From NCBI GenBank assembly GCA_937958285.1, contig CALFXQ010000141.1:1-7114 (forward strand): a stretch of 7,114 nucleotides of DNA, read 5' to 3'. Position 1 is the first letter of the stretch, and each line of letters starts with the position of its first letter. Below are positions 1-5,413 of the stretch, in pieces. Position numbers and translations under genes: made by a program. Below the pieces are notes generated by a model. That model did no database searches. It had not been told where the DNA came from and saw only the letters and a program-made list of their open reading frames with translations. Source of the DNA: an uncultured Fusibacter sp. Its GTDB lineage: Bacteria > Bacillota > Clostridia > Peptostreptococcales > Acidaminobacteraceae.

Positions 1-2
1 GT

Positions 3-248
3 CTTGATTACAAGGGAAACTTTTATCTTCCTTTTAGTAAGGTATTTGCACTAGATTACAAGTGTAATTATGCTGTAGGACAACCTTTGGAAGAACTAGA
101 AGATAGTGCCTCTGGCAATATTGATGGTAGTATTAGCGCATCATTTACGGGCCTAATCTCCACAAGAAGCGCAAAGAAAATGGCTGAAGACAAGGCTGTT
201 GAAGCAATTATTAACCATATGGAAAAAACATTAAAGGAAAGTAAGTGA
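3..248 (+). CDS. C-terminal part of an unrecognised protein (5' end outside window)
   Basis: An open frame runs from the left edge of the window to a TGA at 246-248 and gives 81 residues. It has no start codon with a ribosome-binding site that would make it a complete gene, so it is the tail of a longer protein. The fragment begins LDYKGNFYLPF, contains a Gly/Ser-rich stretch GNIDGSISASFTGLISTRSA, and ends in a charged, probably helical segment (KKMAEDKAVEAIINHMEKTL). No membrane segment is visible. I do not recognise the family; a soluble enzyme with a C-terminal amphipathic helix is all that can be said. The next gene starts 46 bases downstream on the same strand, so the two may be co-transcribed. 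Reality of the frame is supported by ordinary codon use and its end just before a well-formed gene start. Confidence 0.6.
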   Translation, partial: LDYKGNFYLPFSKVFALDYKCNYAVGQPLEELEDSASGNIDGSISASFTGLISTRSAKKMAEDKAVEAIINHMEKTLKESK

Positions 249-294
249 TACCATTTAAAATACAGACAATAGCATAAAAGGTGGGTAAAGAGAT

Positions 295-831
295 ATGAGC
301 ACGATTAAAAGAATTGCTAAGAGCAATGAATCAGACATCAATATCCCAAATGAACCCTTTAGTTTATGGGGAAAGATGGTTCCACTATTCGATGGTGAAA
401 AATGGTCGTATAGAATAGAAAAATTCGAAGAGCATGTTATAAAAGACATGAAATTCCCCGATGAGCATTATCAATTTGATGACATGAAAAGTGAATGCTT
501 CTTTGTCGGTGCTTATAATGATTGTAATCAGTGCATTGGACTTGCCCTTTATAGGCATGACCGTTTTAAATACTTGTATTTAGATGACCTTAAGATTTCA
601 AAGGCATATCGAGGTTTTGGCATTGGTAAACAACTCCTCGATGAAGGCATAAAAATCGCCTGTGAAAATGGCTACATAGGCCTTTATACCATTGGTCAGG
701 ATAACAATCTCTCGGCATGCTTATTCTACATGAAGTCTGGATTCAATATTGGCGGATATAACACCCATATCTATGGCGGCACGAGTCAAGCAGATAAAGG
801 CAATATTTACTTCTATTTAGATGCAATTTGA
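295..831 (+). CDS. GNAT family N-acetyltransferase, streptothricin-acetyltransferase (SatA)-like
   Basis: This 178-residue protein is a cytoplasmic GNAT acetyltransferase, expected to move an acetyl group from acetyl-CoA to an amine. The acetyl-CoA-binding motif A is seen at about residues 97-118, where LYLDDLKISKAYRG is followed by FGIGKQLLDEG, giving the R-G-x-G-I-G pyrophosphate loop. A second conserved block, TIGQDNNLSACLFYMKSGF at about 133-151, matches motif B. The N-terminal NIPNEPF and the tail GGTSQADKGNIYFYLDAI resemble, from memory, the SatA-type enzymes that acetylate streptothricin in Bacillus and related proteins in Clostridia. Length is normal for that family. The ATG at 295 follows an AAAGGTGG ribosome-binding site (277-284). 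The substrate is not proven: many SatA-like proteins are annotated only as GNATs. It is the first complete gene of the + strand cluster, 10 bases ahead of a second GNAT. Confidence 0.85.
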   Translation: MSTIKRIAKSNESDINIPNEPFSLWGKMVPLFDGEKWSYRIEKFEEHVIKDMKFPDEHYQFDDMKSECFFVGAYNDCNQCIGLALYRHDRFKYLYLDDLKISKAYRGFGIGKQLLDEGIKIACENGYIGLYTIGQDNNLSACLFYMKSGFNIGGYNTHIYGGTSQADKGNIYFYLDAI

Positions 832-836
832 GGAGG
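829..836 (+). promoter_or_regulatory. Ribosome-binding site fused to stop codon (TGAGGAGG)
   Basis: The TGA stop of the first GNAT gene runs directly into an AGGAGG Shine-Dalgarno sequence, giving TGAGGAGG, and the ATG of the next gene follows after five bases at 842. This fixes the start of the second GNAT and suggests that ribosomes finishing the first gene reinitiate on the second. Confidence 0.8.
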
Positions 837-841
837 TTTGA

Positions 842-1219
842 ATGACTTACATAACTCTTAATTCATCCAATATTGGCAAGGAGCATATTGAAAATGGTTA
901 TGTTTTTCGTAGACTCAATGAACGCGCGAAGGTCTTTATTGAGTATGGACCTGCAGAAAATGCATGGGTACCTGTTACGGCACCTCATTATTATGTTTTA
1001 GGATGCTTTTGGGTCTCTGGGCAGTACAAAGACAAGGGCCACGGTAAGGCCTTGTTGCAAGATGTTATTGACGATGCTAAGGCGAAGGGGTTACATGGCC
1101 TCGTTACCATTGTCGGTGCCAAGAAATTTCATTTTATGAGCGACACCAAATGGTTACTTAAGCAAGGCTTTAAAGTGTGTGTATGGATAGTCGTTTCGAC
1201 AAAATTACTGGTGCTGTGA
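842..1219 (+). CDS. Shortened GNAT of the GNAT-YoaP type, probably degenerate
   Basis: The 125-residue product carries a recognisable GNAT core: VFIEYGPAENAWVPV at about 32-46, then GCFWVSGQYKDKGHGKALL at about 54-72 (acetyl-CoA loop Q-x-x-x-K-G-x-G-K) and SDTKWLLKQGFKVC at about 100-113. From memory, relatives are about 240-260 residues long, with a C-terminal YoaP (thioredoxin-like) domain and a Cys-containing segment of about 24 residues between the N-terminal EHI and the DGYVF block. Here KEHI is joined directly to ENGYVFRRLN, and after GFKVC the protein ends in an unrelated hydrophobic tail, VWIVVSTKLLVL. Both the internal segment and the whole YoaP domain are therefore missing. The start is fixed by the AGGAGG site five bases upstream. 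The frame is open and well translated in principle, but the enzyme is probably inactive or altered. The alternative is a genuine minimal variant under selection. Confidence 0.75.
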   Translation: MTYITLNSSNIGKEHIENGYVFRRLNERAKVFIEYGPAENAWVPVTAPHYYVLGCFWVSGQYKDKGHGKALLQDVIDDAKAKGLHGLVTIVGAKKFHFMSDTKWLLKQGFKVCVWIVVSTKLLVL

Positions 1220-1222
1220 GGA
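1217..1222 (+). promoter_or_regulatory. Ribosome-binding site fused to stop codon (TGAGGA)
   Basis: The TGA ending the shortened GNAT (1217-1219) forms part of GAGGA (1218-1222), which lies six bases before the ATG at 1229. As at 829-836, stop codon and Shine-Dalgarno share bases, so the AlkC-like gene is probably translated by coupling to the gene before it. Confidence 0.65.
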
Positions 1223-1228
1223 CCACAA

Positions 1229-1969
1229 ATGGCGGATGAAAAGGGCATTACCCAATACTTTGGCGCAAATTTAGCAGAGCTGCTCTCTAACAAAATCCTC
1301 GAAATCTATCCGGACTTTAATCCTCATGACTACGTCCGTGCAATCCGTCTCAGCTGTGAACCCCTTGGTTACACCCAAAGAATTGAACTGCATGCAGACC
1401 AGTTACACCATTTCTTGCCTAATGATTATCCCAAGGCTATAGAAATCCTCATTGGCCTCTTAGGTGAGGAAAATCCGAACGAGACGGGCATGTTCACAGT
1501 CTTTTATTGGATAATGCCCATCGGAAAGTTTGTTGAGAAGTATGGCTTACAAGACTTCGAACTGTCCATGTATGCCATCGAAGAAATCACCAAGCGAAAC
1601 ACCGGCGAGTATGCCATAAGACCCTTTATTCGACAGTTTCCAATCGAAACCCTGCAAAGAATAGCCCTTTGGGCGAAGTCAGACAACTTTCACCTCAGAC
1701 GTTTAGCCTGCGAAGGCTTAAGACCGAAACTGCCATGGGCGACAAAATTAGATACCTTTATACAAAATCCACAACCTGTATTCGACATACTTGAAATGCT
1801 CAAAGAAGACCAGGTGATGTTTGTTAAAAAGTCTGTGGCAAACCATCTCACCGATTGGCTAAAAGTCAACAAAGAACCCGCTGTCGAGTTAATTAACACA
1901 TGGCGCCTCTCCGACAACAAAGACACCCAGTGGATTGTTAAGCGCGCCACGCGAAAATTCACCCTATAA
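1229..1969 (+). CDS. DNA alkylation repair protein, AlkC-like HEAT-repeat glycosylase
   Basis: This 246-residue all-helical protein belongs to the AlkC/AlkD superfamily of DNA glycosylases, which remove N3- and N7-alkylated purines to start base excision repair. The AlkC branch is indicated by EYAIRPFI at about 127-134, HLRRLACEGLRPKLPWA at about 155-171, a NPQPVFDILEMLKED repeat at about 180-194, VKKSVANHLTDW at about 199-210 and WIVKRATR at about 235-242; these are successive HEAT-like repeats that wrap DNA. No signal peptide or membrane segment is seen, so it is cytoplasmic. The ATG at 1229 has a GAGGA site six bases upstream. The protein ends only four residues after WIVKRATR, whereas relatives I remember continue with further repeat sequence and, in some, an Ig-like domain; it may be slightly shortened. 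Glycosylase activity is inferred from the family. It sits between the GNAT genes and a methyltransferase in one probable transcript. Confidence 0.88.
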   Translation: MADEKGITQYFGANLAELLSNKILEIYPDFNPHDYVRAIRLSCEPLGYTQRIELHADQLHHFLPNDYPKAIEILIGLLGEENPNETGMFTVFYWIMPIGKFVEKYGLQDFELSMYAIEEITKRNTGEYAIRPFIRQFPIETLQRIALWAKSDNFHLRRLACEGLRPKLPWATKLDTFIQNPQPVFDILEMLKEDQVMFVKKSVANHLTDWLKVNKEPAVELINTWRLSDNKDTQWIVKRATRKFTL

Positions 1970-1970
1970 A

Positions 1971-1977
1971 AGGCGGG
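1971..1977 (+). promoter_or_regulatory. Ribosome-binding site deciding the methyltransferase start (AGGCGGG)
   Basis: AGGCGGG lies eight bases before the ATG at 1986. It favours this start over an in-frame ATG at 1935, which would overlap the AlkC-like gene and has no good Shine-Dalgarno site. Confidence 0.6.
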
Positions 1978-1985
1978 CACAGCAA

Positions 1986-2855
1986 ATGGACATTCAAAAG
2001 CTAAATCGCATTTACGATGCTCACTGTAACCCTGCACCCTTTGAAAATAGTAGAACCCAACAGGATTTCTGGGACAATCCACACATTTCAAAAATGATGC
2101 TTCTGGCCCATCTAAATCCGAATTGGGATGCGGCTAGCCGTAAACCAGAAACCATAGAAGCCACCTGCCAGTACATCTTTAAGGCACTTAACCTTGTGAA
2201 TGGCGAAGCCATTCTCGACTTAGGATGTGGCCCAGGTCTCTATTGCCAACGCTTTTACAATCAGGGACTAAGCGTTACGGGTGTGGATTATTCCAGACGG
2301 TCACTTGATTATGCGGTAGAGCAGGCAGAGCGCCAGGGTCAGCACATTAGCTACCACTATATGAACTATCTAGAAATCGACTTTGAGTCTGAATTTGATG
2401 TAGCGACCTTAATTTACTGCGATTTTGGGGTTTTGTCTGATCTAGATCGGGTTTTGATGCTAAAAAAAATCCACCAGAGTCTACGCCCTGGCGGCTATTT
2501 TGTGTTCGATGTTTGGTCTACCGCATACACAGAGTTAACTGCTAAGTACAAAAGTTGGAAAATCCACGAAAAGCAAGGGTTTTGGAAGCCTACGCCACAT
2601 CTAGAGCTGATTTATAAGCACTATGACGAAGAACGGGCTTTATCGCTAGAGCAACATATTGTGGTTGAAAGTGACGATAAAGTGTCGGTTTATCATCTAT
2701 GGGAACAGTGCTATACAGTGGGCAGCCTGCGGAAGCTGCTAAGTGAAAATGGCTTTGAAGTGATTAGCGTTACTGGAGATTTAACTGGAATGCCATATAC
2801 TGAGGACTCAAAATCTATTGGCATCATTGCAAAAAAGATGGTGGGGGAGATATAA
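1986..2855 (+). CDS. Class I SAM-dependent methyltransferase
   Basis: The 289-residue protein has a Rossmann-type methyltransferase domain in its middle. Motif I, AILDLGCGPG, is at about 76-85 and binds the methionine part of SAM. The acidic residue that binds the ribose is D101, in VTGVDYS. FDVATLIYCDFGVL at about 137-150 is the motif IV region, and LRPGGYFVFDVW at about 166-177 is the post-motif strand. The N-terminal segment, with FWDNPHISKMMLLAHLNPNW at about 28-47, and the C-terminal DLTGMPYTEDSKSIGIIAKK at about 265-284 are typical, from memory, of a clostridial family annotated only as class I methyltransferase, whose substrate is not known to me. It is cytoplasmic. The start at 1986 is preferred to the longer frame from 1935 because of the AGGCGGG site and because family resemblance begins here. 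It lies 16 bases after the AlkC-like gene, and its TAA is one base from the next ATG. Confidence 0.9.
   Translation: MDIQKLNRIYDAHCNPAPFENSRTQQDFWDNPHISKMMLLAHLNPNWDAASRKPETIEATCQYIFKALNLVNGEAILDLGCGPGLYCQRFYNQGLSVTGVDYSRRSLDYAVEQAERQGQHISYHYMNYLEIDFESEFDVATLIYCDFGVLSDLDRVLMLKKIHQSLRPGGYFVFDVWSTAYTELTAKYKSWKIHEKQGFWKPTPHLELIYKHYDEERALSLEQHIVVESDDKVSVYHLWEQCYTVGSLRKLLSENGFEVISVTGDLTGMPYTEDSKSIGIIAKKMVGEI
2843..2849 (+). promoter_or_regulatory. Ribosome-binding site inside the methyltransferase end (GGGGGAG)
   Basis: A purine-rich GGGGGAG within the last codons of the methyltransferase gene sits seven bases before the ATG at 2857. It selects that start over the in-frame ATG at 2818, which would overlap the upstream gene, and over the next ATG at 2869. 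Confidence 0.6.
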
Positions 2856-2856
2856 C

Positions 2857-3492
2857 ATGGACATAAATATGGACTTTCACAAGGTTAAGAAGACCAAAGT
2901 GGGCGTTGTTTTATTTAACGAAGTGGAAGTGCTGGATTTTGCAGGCCCCTTTGAAGTGTTTTCAGTAGCAACCTTTTTAGGTACGAATCAAAGCGCATTC
3001 GAAGTGAGCACTGTGGGTCAAACTGGAGAGCCGATTTCAGCGAGAAATGGTCTAAAAGTACTGCCGCATTTTAGCTTCTCTGACGCACCTGACTACGATG
3101 TTCTTATTGTTCCGGGTGGATTTGGTGCAGATGAAGTGGAGCGCTATAACCCTATAATGATTGATTGGATTCAAGCACGGGAGAAAAGCGTAGAAATACT
3201 TGCTTCAGTTTGCACAGGCGCTTTTATTTTAGCAGAGGCTGGCCTTTTAAATGAAAAAGAAGCCACAACCCATTGGATGGATATCGATAAATTGCAAAGT
3301 GAATATCCTCAGATACAGGTAAGTCACTCTGTTAAATTTGTGGATGAAGGACATATAATAACTGCTGGCGGCATTTCGGCAGGCATTAATATGTCTCTTT
3401 ATATTGTTTCTAGATTATTAGGCAAAAGTGTGGCTATAGAAACAGCGAAAAGAATGGAGTATGATTTAGATCCTCTTGAACTTGATGTGTAG
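2857..3492 (+). CDS. DJ-1/PfpI family protein, isonitrile-hydratase-like
   Basis: This 211-residue cytoplasmic protein has the DJ-1/PfpI (class I glutamine amidotransferase-like) fold. Seen in order are VGVVLFNEVEVLDFAGPFEVF (split here as VGVVLFNEVE and VLDFAGPFEVF, about 15-35), DYDVLIVPGG at about 79-88, the nucleophile elbow ASVCTGAFILAEAGLL at about 116-131 with the likely catalytic Cys119, THW at 138-140, and ITAGGISAGINMSLYIV at about 168-184. Asp27 in LDFAGP corresponds by position to an active-site Asp of bacterial isonitrile hydratases, the closest characterised relatives I can name, though many such proteins are of unknown function. No AraC-type DNA-binding domain follows, so it is the stand-alone form rather than a GlxA-type regulator. 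It is the last gene of the + strand cluster, one base after the methyltransferase, and converges with the efflux operon. Confidence 0.88.
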   Translation: MDINMDFHKVKKTKVGVVLFNEVEVLDFAGPFEVFSVATFLGTNQSAFEVSTVGQTGEPISARNGLKVLPHFSFSDAPDYDVLIVPGGFGADEVERYNPIMIDWIQAREKSVEILASVCTGAFILAEAGLLNEKEATTHWMDIDKLQSEYPQIQVSHSVKFVDEGHIITAGGISAGINMSLYIVSRLLGKSVAIETAKRMEYDLDPLELDV

Positions 3493-3504
3493 CAACTTAG
3501 AGTC

Positions 3505-4632
3505 TTAGTCCAGCTTTTTGCTGAATTTTATTGCAGCAGCGCCAATTAGTAGAATAATCAAAACTAGCATGGCCATGGTTGACGACCATAAATAGGTGAT
3601 ATCTACGCCTTTTACGATGATGCCTCGCAAGATGACGAGAAAATGTGTAATGGGGAAGAGGGCACTTAACCACTGAATAAAAAGGGGCATCGATTCTCGA
3701 GGAAACATAAATCCAGACAGCAATACGCTCGGCAGTAAAAATGCCAAGGTGCCTTGAATGGCTTGTGCCTGGTTCTTTGCAATTGTCGAGATGAGCATTC
3801 CCATTGCGAGGGCGCCGATTAAAAAGACAAAGCCAAGGGCGATTAGCTCCAGTAAATTGCCAGCGACAGTGATACCAAAAAATACATTACTCAAGATTAA
3901 AACGATGGCAAAATCGTAGATGCCAATCACCACATAGGGTATGAGTTTGCCGAGAATAAGCTCTAGAGCGGTTACAGGGGTCATGACAAGTTGCTCGATT
4001 GTGCCAAGCTCTTTTTCTCTCACCATCGCAAGGGCAGTGAGAATTATGGTGATATTCTGAAGGATTAGACCCACCACACCTGGCACATTAAAGCGAGCAC
4101 TTTCTAGTGTTGGATTGAATAATACGGTGGGATTGGCCACAATGCTTGGCCTTTTGCCTGAATACTTGGCATTATACTGATTGACGATTGAAACCGCATA
4201 ACTGGCAGCAGTGCGTGCGACTGTGGGGTCTGATCCATCTACTAAAACTTGTATTTGTGTGGCTTCTCGGCGTTTAAGGAGGTCATCGAAATTTTCTGGA
4301 ATAATAAGGCCGACTTTTACATCGCCTTGTTTAATTAAATCTTCTAGGGTTTCAACGCTTGCAACCCTTCCATAATCTAAAAAGTAATGGGCCTTCGAAA
4401 AGCTTGCAATCAGTTGTCTAGAACTCTGGGTATTTGAGTGATCTAAAATGCCTAGCTTCACATTGTTCACATCGGTGTTCACTGCAAATCCAAAGATCAA
4501 CAGCATCATAATGGGCATGATCAGTGAAATCACAAGGCTGGGTTTATCTCTTCTAATGTGAATAAACTCCTTGCGTGTGACGGTGAGCATGCGTCTGATG
4601 TGCTGATTTTTAATGCGATCGATTTTAATCAC
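3505..4632 (-). CDS. ABC-2 type transporter permease (YbhS/YbhR-like)
   Basis: The 375-residue membrane protein has the layout of the ABC-2 drug-export permeases. A cytoplasmic N-terminus with RKEFIHIRRDKPSL leads into a first membrane helix at about 33-51. An extracytoplasmic domain at about 52-184 follows, and then five helices at about 185-204, 228-252, 261-283, 292-310 and 351-369. The coupling-helix motif REKELGTIEQL at about 205-215 is the family hallmark that contacts the ATPase. It should work as a homodimer, since no second permease gene follows. Two GTG starts are possible: 4641, directly against an AAAGGCGG site (4642-4649), and 4632, nine bases from it. I prefer 4632, which overlaps the ATPase stop by eight bases. 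No signal peptide beyond the first helix is needed. It is the last gene of the operon, and the exported substrate cannot be told from sequence. Confidence 0.88.
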   Translation of the reverse strand: MIKIDRIKNQHIRRMLTVTRKEFIHIRRDKPSLVISLIMPIMMLLIFGFAVNTDVNNVKLGILDHSNTQSSRQLIASFSKAHYFLDYGRVASVETLEDLIKQGDVKVGLIIPENFDDLLKRREATQIQVLVDGSDPTVARTAASYAVSIVNQYNAKYSGKRPSIVANPTVLFNPTLESARFNVPGVVGLILQNITIILTALAMVREKELGTIEQLVMTPVTALELILGKLIPYVVIGIYDFAIVLILSNVFFGITVAGNLLELIALGFVFLIGALAMGMLISTIAKNQAQAIQGTLAFLLPSVLLSGFMFPRESMPLFIQWLSALFPITHFLVILRGIIVKGVDITYLWSSTMAMLVLIILLIGAAAIKFSKKLD

Positions 4633-5413
4633 GGTCTGCACCCGCCTTTCTGCGAAGGGCCTTGTAATTAACGACGGTGTCGATATTTGCGCGCTGTTTC
4701 ACATGCTGAATAAAGACATCTTCTACATTGTCAAAGCCCATTTTTTCACAGTGACCAGAGGGGGTATCGATGTCGATCATATCGCCATTATAGATAAAGC
4801 CGATGCGATCACAGACGGAAGCCTCGTCCATATAGTGGGTTGTCACCAGCACCGTTACACCAGAACGGGCAAGCTGAGCGATTAGCTGCCAAAATTCTCG
4901 TCTCGAAACTGGGTCGACCCCTGCGGTCGGTTCGTCTAGAACCAGTAGGGAAGGGTTGTGGATCAGTGCACATCCCAGTGCCAGTCGCTGTTTCCAGCCT
5001 CCAGATAAGGTGCGCGCGAGGGCATTTTCTTTTCCAGTAAGGTTGGCCATTGCGATGAGTTCTTTTTTGCGTTCAGTAATGGCATCGGGAGCCATACAAA
5101 AGATGTTACCATAGAAGTCTAAATTCTCGTTAACCGTTAAGTCTCCATATAAACTAAAGTGTTGGGACATGTAGCCGATGTTTCGCTTAATGGACTCGGA
5201 CTGTGAATCGATGTTATATCCGAGCACTTGGCCACTGCCAGCAGAAGGTGTAATCACACCGCATAACATGCGAATTGTGGTGGACTTTCCAGAGCCATTT
5301 GGCCCTAACAATCCAAAAATTTCACCTTTTTCAATTTGAAAGGAAATGCCATTTACAGCGGTAAAATCGCCATATTTCTTTGTGAGTCCTATCACTTCTA
5401 CAGCTAAGGTCAT
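4625..5413 (-). CDS. ABC transporter ATP-binding protein (YbhF-like, single domain)
   Basis: This 262-residue cytoplasmic ATPase powers the permease encoded next to it. It shows all nucleotide-binding motifs: Walker A GPNGSGKST at 37-45, Q-loop in YMSQHFSLYG with Gln84, signature LSGGWKQRLALG at about 136-147, Walker B LLVLDEPTAG at 156-165, and H-loop TTHYMDEA with His193. The LSGGW form and the DVFIQHV segment near the C-terminus are typical of the YbhF/drug-export type. Unlike YbhF of Escherichia coli, which as I recall carries two ATPase domains in one chain, this has one, so it should dimerise. The ATG at 5413 overlaps the TGA of the HlyD gene as ATGA, and a GGAG site lies eight bases upstream (5422-5425). 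No key residue is missing. Confidence 0.93.
   Translation of the reverse strand: MTLAVEVIGLTKKYGDFTAVNGISFQIEKGEIFGLLGPNGSGKSTTIRMLCGVITPSAGSGQVLGYNIDSQSESIKRNIGYMSQHFSLYGDLTVNENLDFYGNIFCMAPDAITERKKELIAMANLTGKENALARTLSGGWKQRLALGCALIHNPSLLVLDEPTAGVDPVSRREFWQLIAQLARSGVTVLVTTHYMDEASVCDRIGFIYNGDMIDIDTPSGHCEKMGFDNVEDVFIQHVKQRANIDTVVNYKALRRKAGADRD

Noticed and set aside
3..248. Assignment of the partial first gene to the creatininase family.
   Set aside because: Only a loose resemblance of the C-terminal helix and Gly/Ser stretch was noticed; no metal-binding or other diagnostic motif is in the fragment.
249..294. Promoter between the first partial gene and the SatA-like gene.
   Set aside because: No convincing -35/-10 pair is seen in the 46-base gap; only a ribosome-binding site is supported.
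1935..1985. Longer methyltransferase start at the ATG at 1935.
   Set aside because: It would overlap the AlkC-like gene by 35 bases, has no good ribosome-binding site, and the added residues look like AlkC codons read in another frame. The ATG at 1986 has AGGCGGG at proper spacing.
1690..2212. Open frames on the - strand across the AlkC-methyltransferase junction.
   Set aside because: Both overlap well-supported + strand genes and their translations show no family features.
2462..2469. Run of eight A residues in the methyltransferase gene, a possible slippage or phase-variation site.
   Set aside because: It encodes ordinary Leu-Lys-Lys-Ile codons at a conserved place in the fold, and short A runs are common in AT-rich genes.
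2818..2856. Longer DJ-1/PfpI start at the ATG at 2818.
   Set aside because: The extra residues come from the end of the methyltransferase gene in another frame, and GGGGGAG is placed correctly for 2857.
3511..3523. CAGC-TTTTT-GCTG hairpin as a terminator.
   Set aside because: The stem is only four base pairs, is not followed by a proper T tract on either strand, and lies within the permease coding sequence.
4613..5040. Open frames on the + strand opposite the ABC ATPase.
   Set aside because: They lie wholly antisense to a gene with all ATPase motifs, and have no recognisable domain; they are shadows.
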